Assembly (NCBI GenBank): GCA_030597865.1
Contig: JAUVQZ010000021.1
Coordinates: 1-20,054, forward strand
Origin: Pseudomonadota bacterium
GTDB taxonomy: Bacteria; Desulfobacterota; Desulfobulbia; Desulfobulbales; SURF-16
Length of the DNA: 20,054 nucleotides
Reading direction: 5' to 3'
The notes beneath the pieces are model-generated. The model was not told where the DNA came from and searched no databases. It was given only the letters and a program-made list of their open reading frames with translations. Positions 7,592 through 14,523 of this stretch are shown one piece after another. The position numbers and the translations under genes were made by a program. Position 1 is the first letter of the stretch. The number at the start of each line of letters is the position of its first letter.

Positions 7592-8470
7592 TTACATCAG
7601 GCTGTCACTATTACCTTCCAGGACGAGGATTTCTTGAATCTGGACAAGTAATTTGTCAATGATGTCCCGGTCAAGCTCAAAGCCGTTCTTGTTGATAATA
7701 TGAACGGCCTTTGAGCTGGCAAACTGGTCGATATCGATAATCTTTTCCTGGGGAAGACAGGGGTATCCCACCAGTTTCGTAAAGATATTGGCGAGGTAGG
7801 TGATCATGGAGCCAGTGAGAAAGTTCTGCTCCTGCCAGGGGGCGTGATGATGGAAGACCTGCATGATCACCTGTCTGGGGAAGGACCATTGCTGGAGGAG
7901 TTTGGCGCTGATCTGGTAATGGGTGGCGCCCAGGATCTCCTTTTCTGCCTTGTTGAAGGTGGTGTGGTTGGTCTCCACATAGTCGATGATGCGCCGGAAC
8001 TCGTCGTGGAAATACTGGTCAACGACAATTTTACCCACATCGTGGATCAGGGCCGATAAAAAGAGGGTGTCGTCTGAGTCACATTGGAAATGACGGGCCA
8101 GAAAGCGGGCGATATGGCCACTGATGATGGAGTGTTTCCAGAGCCTCTTTCGATAGAACTGGTCGCCCTCTGAGTTTGAAAAGAATTTTTGGACGGCAAA
8201 GACCAGTAACAACGATTTTACCTCACCCAGGCCGAGAATAACAATGGCATGGCTGACCGAACTCACCGTGCTGATGGTGCCGCTGAATGGTGAGTTGGCC
8301 ACCTTGAGAATCTGGGCGGCCAGGGCCGGGCCAGATTCGACAAGCCTGGTAACCTTCTCGATCCGGACATCCTCTTCGTTGATGGCGGCCAGCACCTCGC
8401 CGGACATCTCCGGCAGGGTGGGGATCTTTTCAATGGTGGCGACAATCTCGTCAATGCTGCATTTTTCCAT
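7592..8470 (-). CDS. HDOD-domain protein (first of tandem pair)
   Basis: This 292-residue HDOD protein has the landmarks of its downstream paralogue at the same positions: IPTLPEMSGEVLAAI, ILKVANSPFSG, AIVILGLGEVKSLLL, His113, ALIHDVGK (His143-Asp144), THYQISAKLLQQWSFP and a FHHHAPW box. The frame is open to 8548, but the ATG at 8470 is chosen: AGGA lies 8 nt upstream, the protein then matches the paralogue's length, and the longer start falls inside an inverted-repeat element. The role is inferred as a regulatory or scaffold protein acting with the MinD-like and GspE-like ATPases encoded just upstream. A phosphodiesterase activity is possible, because the HD pair is present, but is not shown. 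Confidence 0.85.
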   Translation of the reverse strand: MEKCSIDEIVATIEKIPTLPEMSGEVLAAINEEDVRIEKVTRLVESGPALAAQILKVANSPFSGTISTVSSVSHAIVILGLGEVKSLLLVFAVQKFFSNSEGDQFYRKRLWKHSIISGHIARFLARHFQCDSDDTLFLSALIHDVGKIVVDQYFHDEFRRIIDYVETNHTTFNKAEKEILGATHYQISAKLLQQWSFPRQVIMQVFHHHAPWQEQNFLTGSMITYLANIFTKLVGYPCLPQEKIIDIDQFASSKAVHIINKNGFELDRDIIDKLLVQIQEILVLEGNSDSLM

Positions 8471-8509
8471 GGTGTCTGTCCTGCCGCTTGCAGGTGGTGT
8501 ACCTGGCGC

Positions 8510-8608
8510 CTGTCCATAAAGGGTCTTTTGGTCTGATCTCTGCGGCAAAAATAATGCTCAAAGTCTGCGCTTACCTGATCTCGAACAAAAAACCTTATTT
8601 ATGGACAG
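8510..8608. repeat. 99-bp element with 11-bp terminal inverted repeats
   Basis: CTGTCCATAAA (8510-8520) and TTTATGGACAG (8598-8608) are perfect inverted copies 77 bp apart. Similarity continues imperfectly inward: both arms go on to a GGT, T-rich stretch and GATC. It fills most of the 141-bp gap between the MinD-like gene and the first HDOD gene. No target-site duplication is visible. It may be a miniature inverted-repeat element or a long RNA hairpin in the operon transcript. Confidence 0.5.
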
Positions 8609-8611
8609 ATA

Positions 8612-9667
8612 CTAGCCAGACCCTTTCGAGCCTGCCAGCAGCTCGCCAAGGTCAAGTTTCACCACCGGCCCGGCTAAGTGTGCCCCACTTTCTTTTGCTG
8701 CTCCCGGCTGCAGCCCTCCGCCAATTTTGCTGGCAATGTCCTCCAGTGTGAGGCGCAGGAGCCTGAGCTCCCTGGCGACCTCATCTGAAGATGAACCGCT
8801 ATTCTTGTTGAGCGCCCTGCTTTCGATTGCTTTGATCTCCTTATGGGGTGCGGAGGGGATGTTCAGGGAGCTGCCCATGGTCTCCAGGGTGCTGCGCCAG
8901 AAGGAATCCAGATCACCGCCAACGATGCCCTCCTTGTTTTCAATGAGGCGGCTGGCAATCATGTGAAAACATTTGGCCACCTGGGAGTCTGGGAATTTAC
9001 GCAGAAAAGGCTGTTGAAGACGGATGGCCTCCACCATCTTGCTGTCCTCAAGGACAAGACCCAGGGCAGAGACCTTTATCTTCAGGTGTTTGCTCACTGC
9101 ATTTTTGAAGGTGGCAAAGGTTATCCTGGCATGGCTTGAGTCCTGGCAACGGTTGACCACCACCTTGGCCGGGCCCTTATAGCCGTTGGCGGCCAGAACC
9201 TTGAGCAGGGCGTAGGCATCGGTGAGGGAGGTGGGCTCATGGGTAATGACCAGAACCACCTCGCTGGAGGCGAGGCAGAAGGACGCCACGTTCTTGGAGA
9301 TGCCGGCGGCCGTGTCAATGACCAGGAAATCGTAGTCCTTCATGGCAGAGAAGGAGCTGAGCAGTTTCTCCATCTGCTTGGGGTTGAGATTGACCATCTC
9401 CTCAACCCCGGAGCTGCCCGGCAGGATGTCCATGTTCGTACTTTCGGCAATGGTGATGTCGGTCAGGCTCTTGCCCTCGATGATGACATCCTTGATGTCG
9501 TAACGGGGGGAGAGGCCAAGGAGGATATTGACATTGGCCGTGCCGAAATCCGCATCAAAGAGGCAGGTGCGCTGGCCGAGCCTGGCGAGCTCCAGGGCCA
9601 AGTTGAGGCTGAGGTTGGTCTTGCCCACCCCGCCCTTGCCACTGGTTATGGTGATCGTTCTTGCCAT
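8612..9667 (-). CDS. MinD/FlhG-like P-loop ATPase
   Basis: This 351-residue protein of the MinD/ParA/FlhG group has the deviant Walker A motif SGKGGVGKT (9-17, signature Lys11 and catalytic Lys16), DADFGTANVNILLGL at about 38-52, and switch II VIDTAAGIS at 117-124. The stretch HEPTSLTDAYALLKVL and the region DSKMVEAIRLQQPFLRKFPDS resemble FlhG (YlxH), which controls flagellar number and placement, more than cell-division MinD. The last 90 residues are a charged, possibly coiled extension ending in VVKLDLGELLAG; no clear amphipathic membrane-targeting helix is seen. The ATG lies 1 nt after the stop of the GspE-like gene, with AGGGGG about 10 nt upstream, so translation is probably coupled. No flhF or flagellar gene is nearby. 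A positioning role for its partner ATPase, as TadZ has for TadA, is inference. Confidence 0.85.
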   Translation of the reverse strand: MARTITITSGKGGVGKTNLSLNLALELARLGQRTCLFDADFGTANVNILLGLSPRYDIKDVIIEGKSLTDITIAESTNMDILPGSSGVEEMVNLNPKQMEKLLSSFSAMKDYDFLVIDTAAGISKNVASFCLASSEVVLVITHEPTSLTDAYALLKVLAANGYKGPAKVVVNRCQDSSHARITFATFKNAVSKHLKIKVSALGLVLEDSKMVEAIRLQQPFLRKFPDSQVAKCFHMIASRLIENKEGIVGGDLDSFWRSTLETMGSSLNIPSAPHKEIKAIESRALNKNSGSSSDEVARELRLLRLTLEDIASKIGGGLQPGAAKESGAHLAGPVVKLDLGELLAGSKGSG

Positions 9668-9668
9668 C

Positions 9669-12314
9669 TTAGCTCAGCCCCCTGCCTTTTGCCTGGGCCA
9701 GGATCTCCACCTTGCCAAGGCTATTTTTCTTCAGGGTGAAAAGTACCTCTGTGCCGCCATGGTCAGCGCATATCTGTTTGAGATTGGCGGTGATAAAGTT
9801 CTGAAACTGGGCCTGGCCCACGGCTGGTTCGCCAGTTGTCTCCAGCAGGATGTTGAAATGACGCAGCATATCCGCCAGGCTGTCGGGGTCCTGGTCTGGA
9901 TATTGGACCAGGAACTGAACGCCGGCGCTATTGTCCGGTGATACGGTCTGGCTCTCGTGGAGGCGAAAACGGTCGAGCATTTCAAAGGGCAGAACCCTGC
10001 TGAGTTCTGTCAAGGTGGTTGAACTCATCTTGAGCAGACCGTCATGGACCATGGTCTTCATGCCGCGCAGCAATGCCGTTTCCCTCAGTTCAGCAAGCTC
10101 CGCACCCTTGACAAAGGGATCAGAGTTGTGGAGGCTGAATATTTCCGAAAGTACCGTTCTGCCCTTAAAACCGCTGTGGCCGCAGGATTCACAGCCGGAA
10201 CCATGGAAGAACTGGAGGTGGGCGGGATATTTGTTAAAGATAAGGGACCACTCCTTGGGTTCAGGCTGGTATTCGGTGAGGCAGGTGGGGCAAATTTTCC
10301 GCACCAGACGTTGGCCCAGGACACAGGAAAGGCTGGCTGCTATCTGCAGACGATCAATCCCCAGATTTAAGAGCTTGAACAGGGCGCAAATGGAGTCGCT
10401 GGCATAGAGGGAGGACAGGACCAGGTGGCCGGTCTGGGCCGCATCAAAGGCCATGGCCGCGGTCTCACTGTCCCGCAGTTCTCCCACCATGATAATGTCC
10501 GGATCCTGCCGTAAAAAGGAGCGGAGAAGCGGGGCAAAATCGAGGCCAATCTTGCGGTTTACCCGGGTCTGGCTAATGCCGGAGAAGTTGTATTCAATGG
10601 GATCCTCGGCCGTGAGGATCTTTAAGGACGGGTCAAAGATCAGTTTCAGGGCGCCATAGAGGGTGGAGGATTTGCCGCTGCCGTTGGGGCCGGCGACCAG
10701 CATTAAACTGGCGTCGCTGTTGAGGCGGCGGGCAAAGGGCTCCAGGATATGGGGACTATGGCCGTTTTGCCGGAGGCTGAGCATGGCCTTGCGTGGATCG
10801 AGGATGTGAATGGTGATGTTTTCACCGGTCATTGAGGGACAGGAGGCCACCCGGAACTCCAGTTGGCTTTTACGCCGGTTCTTTTCGTTCAGGTAGTTGG
10901 TCCGGAAGATGCCGTCCTGGGGCAGTCTTTTTTCATTGATGTCCAGGTTGGCCATGACCTTGATCCTCGAGATCAGGGCGCCAGGGTGTTCATGCAGACA
11001 GCGCTGCAGCCATTCCGGAGCATGGTTTTTGATAACGCCGTCTATCCGGTAGCGAACGGTGATAGCCTTGGGATCCGGTTCAAGATGGATATCACTGGCT
11101 CTCTGGTCAATCCCATAACGGAGAATATATTGGATCGCCTCTTCAATATCGGCATTTTGTTCAGTGGAGGACAGATCCGCCAGGGCCTCGGTCTCCAAAT
11201 CCTCGTCCAGGTCGATATGCATAAAGTCCTGAAAATCTTCCTGGTAAGATTGCTGTTGTTTTTTGAGCTCCATCAAGGTCTTTCGTATCTCCAAGGATGG
11301 CGTCACCCTGTAGAGTTCCTCAAAGAGTTCGCAGAAACGGTGTTCCGGGATAAGGACGCATTGAACCTGAAGCTGCTTGTAGAGCGCCATCAGTTCCCGG
11401 GCGCTCTGGATTGCCTCGGGCTGCATGAGGGCCAGCTTTATGTTTCTGTTGAGAATGGAGATGGGTAGGAGGAGATGCTCTTCGGCATAGCGGGCGCTGA
11501 TCAGGCGTGGTAGCGATTCCCGGGAAAAGTCATCGTAGCGAAAGTCCTCCAGCCGATCAAAGGGGATATTGGCCTGGAGCGACAGGGCCTCCTGACATTG
11601 CTCAGGGGTGATAATTTGCTTGGCCATGAGGATTTCGCCCAGCAGCTTATTGCTCATCTTCTGGTCGGCAATGGCCTCATTGACCGTTTTCTCGTCGGTG
11701 TAATTAAGATGGATGAGGATTTCGCCGAACTTGATCTGTTTGCCATGTTTTGCCAGGAGGTGATAGAGGTCAAGGGGGGTGACAAGGTCCATGGCGCAGC
11801 ATATCTCCCCGAAATTGCGGGGGCCCTTGCTCACCTTCTGGCAAAAGTCGATGTCGGCCGCAGAGATAATCCCCATGATTTCACCCTGGGTGGCGAGGAT
11901 CTCCGGGTCAAGCTGTTCGTGGATCAGGAAGTCAACCTGTTCTTCGGAGAGGAGATTCTGGGCCACCAGGGCCTCAGGCAATGTCTGATAGGCGTTTTTG
12001 GCGCCCAGGCAGATTTCCAGCTGTTTTTCGGTGAGTACGTCGTTGTTGGTGGCGGTTCGGACGATTTCCGCCTGGATATCAGGCAGGGCGAGGAGACGGT
12101 TTTCCTTCTTGGCTGAAAGACGGCCGCTTTTTTGTAAGATGCGGAGAAATGACCGATCGGTGTAATCTTTCTCTTTATGTTGAATATCAAGGATTTGTTT
12201 GCAGTCCAGGGGCGTGATGAGATTTTCCTGGACCAGGAGCTCGCCGATTCGAGACTGGTCGGGCTCCGGCTGGCCGGCATGGGTTTGTTGGGGGTGCAGT
12301 ATGTGGGTAAGCAC
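9669..12314 (-). CDS. Large GspE/PilB-like ATPase with MshEN-type N-terminus
   Basis: At 881 residues it is much longer than usual GspE or PilB (about 500-570). The N-terminal 250 residues hold about five helical repeats of the form [R/K]hGEhL..., hhT..Q (IGELLVQENLIT, FGEICCAMDLVT, FGEILIHLNYTD, LGEILMAKQIIT), matching the repeat half of c-di-GMP/ATP-binding MshEN domains. A T2SSE_N-like lobe follows (about 250-335), then the ATPase: Walker A GPNGSGKSS (Lys548), Asp box TAEDPIEY, Walker B IIMVGELRD (Glu612), and a zinc-type CPTC...CESC pair (675/678, 708/711). The second His-box residue (usual TLHTN) is replaced by SLYAS (Tyr637). A C-terminal extension of about 100 residues has no recognised domain. 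The GTG at 12314 is chosen over TTG 12320 because AAGGA is 7 nt before it. No pilin, platform or secretin genes are present nearby. Confidence 0.85.
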   Translation of the reverse strand: MLTHILHPQQTHAGQPEPDQSRIGELLVQENLITPLDCKQILDIQHKEKDYTDRSFLRILQKSGRLSAKKENRLLALPDIQAEIVRTATNNDVLTEKQLEICLGAKNAYQTLPEALVAQNLLSEEQVDFLIHEQLDPEILATQGEIMGIISAADIDFCQKVSKGPRNFGEICCAMDLVTPLDLYHLLAKHGKQIKFGEILIHLNYTDEKTVNEAIADQKMSNKLLGEILMAKQIITPEQCQEALSLQANIPFDRLEDFRYDDFSRESLPRLISARYAEEHLLLPISILNRNIKLALMQPEAIQSARELMALYKQLQVQCVLIPEHRFCELFEELYRVTPSLEIRKTLMELKKQQQSYQEDFQDFMHIDLDEDLETEALADLSSTEQNADIEEAIQYILRYGIDQRASDIHLEPDPKAITVRYRIDGVIKNHAPEWLQRCLHEHPGALISRIKVMANLDINEKRLPQDGIFRTNYLNEKNRRKSQLEFRVASCPSMTGENITIHILDPRKAMLSLRQNGHSPHILEPFARRLNSDASLMLVAGPNGSGKSSTLYGALKLIFDPSLKILTAEDPIEYNFSGISQTRVNRKIGLDFAPLLRSFLRQDPDIIMVGELRDSETAAMAFDAAQTGHLVLSSLYASDSICALFKLLNLGIDRLQIAASLSCVLGQRLVRKICPTCLTEYQPEPKEWSLIFNKYPAHLQFFHGSGCESCGHSGFKGRTVLSEIFSLHNSDPFVKGAELAELRETALLRGMKTMVHDGLLKMSSTTLTELSRVLPFEMLDRFRLHESQTVSPDNSAGVQFLVQYPDQDPDSLADMLRHFNILLETTGEPAVGQAQFQNFITANLKQICADHGGTEVLFTLKKNSLGKVEILAQAKGRGLS

Positions 12315-12371
12315 TGTCAAATCCTTAAAGGGGTGGCAAAAGTTGCTATCTCCTTGAGACTGGGTCTCTGG

Positions 12372-12410
12372 GGGAAGTAAAAAAAGGCCAAGGTTGTGTT
12401 TTTACCTCCC
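12372..12410 (-). promoter_or_regulatory. Leader hairpin of the ATPase-HDOD operon
   Basis: GGGAAGTAAAAA (12372-12383) faces TTTTTACCTCCC (12399-12410). In the minus-strand transcript this gives a 12-pair stem with one G-U pair and a 15-nt loop, whereas on the plus strand one pair is an A-C mismatch. It lies between the candidate promoter and the GTG start. It could control transcript stability or translation. It is not a terminator, because its U run is inside the stem. Confidence 0.4.
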
Positions 12411-12420
12411 TGCATCAAAG

Positions 12421-12449
12421 ATGTTACGGGTTTCAGGAAAGAATATCAA
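12421..12449 (-). promoter_or_regulatory. Candidate sigma-70 promoter of the ATPase-MinD-HDOD operon
   Basis: On the minus strand TTGATA (12449-12444) and TAACAT (12426-12421) are spaced by 17 bp, a 5/6 and 4/6 match to consensus. It would give a leader of about 100 nt before the GTG at 12314 that includes the 12-pair hairpin. The call is by pattern only. Confidence 0.4.
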
Positions 12450-12757
12450 TCTTTAGTAGTGGCGGATTGTTTTTTTATAACTGAAATATGGAGCAGGCTG
12501 CCTGGGCTATTGTCCAACCACTCTTCCGGCGCTGCCAAGATGGGCAGGCCCTATGGCTATCTTGAGCGAAAAATCTAACTATTCAAGACACGCCACCCTT
12601 ATGGTTAAATTGCCGCCCTTGTAAGAATCGGCGCAGGACGAAGAAATCGCTGGTCTGCAGTCAGCTCGGCTGTTTACTATGTAGCCATGGTGAAACAGGC
12701 TATGGGGAGAGGATTCAGGCTAGCCTTCAATGATATTCGGATTTCAGGAGAGAGGCG

Positions 12758-13246
12758 TTGCCCCACATGAGTATGGTTTACGATGAGAGGCGGCGCTCGT
12801 TTTTGCGCGGCCGGCAGCTGGATATACGCCCACCCTGGGCCCTTGATCTGGAGGAGTTTTTCAAGAAATGCAGCAGCTGCCAGCAATGTCTAGAGGCCTG
12901 CCCCGAGGGAATTTTGAGCATAGATGGTTTTGGCTATCCCCTGGTTGATTTTAGGCAAGGGGAATGCACCTTCTGTGGCAAATGTGAGGAGAGCTGCCCT
13001 GAAGGCGCCCTGCTAAACGTCGGCCAGGGGCCCTGGCACCATAAGGCCCATATCGCTGAGGGTTGTCTTAACAGCCAGGGAACCCTGTGCCGAACCTGCG
13101 GTGAGGAGTGTGGGGCCGGGGCTATCAGCTATCCCTTGCAGGACAATGGTTTTGGCCGGCCTCTTCTTGACCGCCAGCGCTGCACAGGGTGCGGGGCCTG
13201 TCTGCCTGTCTGTCCAGTTCTGGCCATAACTATGACCATGCCTTAA
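12758..13246 (+). CDS. napF: NapF, ferredoxin-type accessory protein of nitrate reductase
   Basis: This 162-residue protein matches the length of E. coli NapF. The N-terminus has the NapF pattern RRSFLRGR...IRPPWA, followed by four cysteine groups: Cys38-x2-41-x2-44-x3-48, Cys70/73/76/80, Cys103/111/114/118 (the atypical third group, CRTCGEEC) and Cys142/145/148/152. NapF is a cytoplasmic iron-sulfur protein that interacts with the NapA precursor and is thought to aid its maturation. A TTG start at 12758 is used because AGGAG lies 7 nt upstream; the ATG at 12767 is an alternative. Unlike in E. coli, it is not directly joined to napD: a nitroreductase gene follows after 13 nt, then two terminators. 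Confidence 0.9.
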   Translation: MPHMSMVYDERRRSFLRGRQLDIRPPWALDLEEFFKKCSSCQQCLEACPEGILSIDGFGYPLVDFRQGECTFCGKCEESCPEGALLNVGQGPWHHKAHIAEGCLNSQGTLCRTCGEECGAGAISYPLQDNGFGRPLLDRQRCTGCGACLPVCPVLAITMTMP

Positions 13247-13259
13247 TGGAGGATTATTT

Positions 13260-14084
13260 ATGGGTTTGCTGACAATTGATGAGGATCTCTGTGAAAAAGA
13301 TGGGCTCTGCGCCATGGTCTGTCCCTTTCGTCTCATTGGCCTTGAGGTTGGCAGCTCCTTTCCCCGGGCCGTGCCCGGCGCAGAAAAACGTTGTATACAA
13401 TGCGGGCACTGCCAGGCCGTCTGTCCCCAGGGCGCCCTTGTCTTGGAAGGTGCGGAACAGGGGTGTCCACCCTTTGAGGCCGCTCTGCTTCCGGACCTTG
13501 TTCAACTCACCCAGCTTGTCCGCGGCCGCCGCTCCATCCGGGCCTATAAGGAAAAGGCCGTCGACCGGGAGCTCTTGCAGCGCTGTATTGATCTGGCCCA
13601 TTTTTCCCCCACGGCGCGCAACAGCCAGCAGATTGGCTGGCTGGTCATTGACAACAAGGAGGAGCTGAGGCGCCTAACTGAACATGCCTTTGACTGGATG
13701 CGCCACCTGCTGGATGGCAAGGATCCCCTGGCGGAGTATTACGGGGTCCAGGGTCTTATTAGGGCCTGGGAAAAGGGCTATGACGGTATCCTGCGCCATG
13801 CCCCTGGTCTGGTGGTCATGCATGGTCCCACAGGCCATCGTCTGGCCCAGATGGACAGTACAATTTATTTGACCACCTTTGAGCTTGTCGCCTTTTCCCA
13901 GGGCATTGGCACCTGCTGGGCCGGCTTTTTTCAGATTGCCGCCAGCTCCTGGCCCCCCCTCCAGGAGGCCCTGGACCTCCCCGACGGTCATGAACTCACC
14001 GCTGCCATGATGGTGGGTTATCCCCGCCTCAAGTATCATCGCCTGCCCCTGCGCAAAGAGACCCAGCTTACCTGGCGTTCATAG
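13260..14084 (+). CDS. Nitroreductase with N-terminal ferredoxin domain
   Basis: This 274-residue protein joins a ferredoxin-like domain (1-65) to an FMN nitroreductase domain (about 85-274). The second cluster motif is complete (Cys45/48/51/55, CIQCGHCQAVCP). The first reads C11-x2-D14-x2-C17-x3-C21-P, with Asp where the second cysteine usually stands. The nitroreductase part shows RGRRSIRAYKEK and SPTARNSQQIGWLVI, the FMN-binding start of the family, and the glycine-rich ISQG-like region FSQGIGTCWAG. Family members use a reduced ferredoxin-type cluster to feed FMN; the substrate is unknown. GGAGG lies 7 nt before the ATG, and the gene sits 13 nt after napF, so the two form one transcript that ends at the tandem terminators. 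A link to nitrate or nitrogen-oxide metabolism is inferred from context only. Confidence 0.88.
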   Translation: MGLLTIDEDLCEKDGLCAMVCPFRLIGLEVGSSFPRAVPGAEKRCIQCGHCQAVCPQGALVLEGAEQGCPPFEAALLPDLVQLTQLVRGRRSIRAYKEKAVDRELLQRCIDLAHFSPTARNSQQIGWLVIDNKEELRRLTEHAFDWMRHLLDGKDPLAEYYGVQGLIRAWEKGYDGILRHAPGLVVMHGPTGHRLAQMDSTIYLTTFELVAFSQGIGTCWAGFFQIAASSWPPLQEALDLPDGHELTAAMMVGYPRLKYHRLPLRKETQLTWRS

Positions 14085-14123
14085 GGGCGGATTGTCACCG
14101 GACCGTAACATCCCAGCGGCAAT

Positions 14124-14148
14124 GTCACTGTCCAGTGACGTTTTTTTT
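14124..14148 (+). terminator. Intrinsic terminator 1 after the napF-nitroreductase unit
   Basis: GTCACTG (14124-14130) and CAGTGAC (14133-14139) form a perfect stem around a very short TC loop (six pairs with a 4-base loop in practice), followed by G and eight T (14141-14148). It lies 40 bp after the nitroreductase stop. Confidence 0.85.
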
Positions 14149-14149
14149 G

Positions 14150-14176
14150 CTGGCCAGGCCCCCTGGCCAGTTTTTT
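14150..14176 (+). terminator. Intrinsic terminator 2 in tandem
   Basis: CTGGCCAGG (14150-14158) and CCTGGCCAG (14162-14170) form a 9-bp GC-rich stem with a CCC loop, followed directly by six T (14171-14176). It sits one base after the T run of the first terminator. The pair should insulate napDAGHBC from upstream transcription. Confidence 0.88.
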
Positions 14177-14250
14177 CACCCTGTTTTTTTACACTCTCCC
14201 CGCCTTCCTTGGCTGCCCTGCCGTTCCTGTCTCCCTTTGGCTCTATGGTG

Positions 14251-14266
14251 TGGCATAACCCTTGCT
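14251..14266 (+). promoter_or_regulatory. Sigma-54 (RpoN) promoter of napDAGHBC
   Basis: TGGCAT-N5-TTGCT matches the -24/-12 consensus TGGCAC-N5-TTGCW, with the essential GG and GC dinucleotides exactly 10 nt apart. Transcription would begin near 14277-14279, giving a leader of about 270 nt. Sigma-54 promoters need an AAA+ enhancer-binding activator; none is encoded in the window, and no clear enhancer repeat was seen upstream. Assigned by pattern and position. Confidence 0.7.
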
Positions 14267-14499
14267 CTCTTTCCTGATACGTTTGCCCGTGAGTCGTGCA
14301 AAAAAAGACTTGTCTTTTGTCAGGCTCTTTTGCCATCCTGAGTATACCGGCGTTGTTGGCCATTGCCGATGGTGGTCACGTCGGGCTTACAGTGCAAAAC
14401 CTGATGATCCCGTAAAGAGTCGCTAACACCAAAACCATGTGACGTTAAATCAGTAAGATAGCCACTGTTGCCGGTGGCCGTATATTACTTTTCGAAGGT

Positions 14500-14523
14500 C
14501 TCGCAGGCTTTGCTATCTGCGAG
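14500..14523 (+). promoter_or_regulatory. Hairpin just upstream of the napD ribosome-binding site
   Basis: CTCGCAG (14500-14506) and CTGCGAG (14517-14523) form a 7-bp stem with a 10-nt loop, ending about 10 nt before the GAGGGAGG ribosome-binding site (14533-14540). It may act as a 5' stabiliser or translational control element of the nap messenger. Confidence 0.35.

Larger units (their letters stand above)
12315..12757. other. 443-nt divergent intergenic region
   Basis: No gene is supported; the 60-codon frame at 12396-12578 has no recognisable family or ribosome-binding site. The region holds the leader hairpin and candidate promoter of the minus-strand ATPase operon (listed separately), a small GAGAC/GTCTC inverted repeat near 12356-12368, and a weak CAATC/GATTG stem followed by seven or more T (12447-12477). 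No clear promoter or FNR-type site for napF was found. Confidence 0.5.

Noticed and set aside
8471..8548. Longer start (8548) for the first HDOD protein
   Set aside because: The extra 26 residues fall in the inverted-repeat element, are not hydrophobic or domain-like, and the ATG at 8470 has a Shine-Dalgarno sequence and matches the paralogue.
12333..12346. TGGCA...TTGC resembling a sigma-54 promoter ahead of napF
   Set aside because: The GG and GC pairs are only 8 nt apart instead of 10, so it does not meet the strict spacing rule.
12321..12400. Possible leader peptide on the minus strand ending in TGA next to the GTG of the ATPase gene
   Set aside because: The only start would be a TTG about 13 nt from GGGAGG, too far for normal initiation, and the peptide has no regulatory codon run.
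12447..12477. CAATC/GATTG stem followed by a T run, terminator-like
   Set aside because: The stem is only 5 bp with a 13-nt loop, and no plus-strand gene lies upstream to be terminated.
12396..12578. 60-codon plus-strand frame between the ATPase operon and napF
   Set aside because: No Shine-Dalgarno sequence, no family resemblance and overlap with the minus-strand promoter and leader hairpin.
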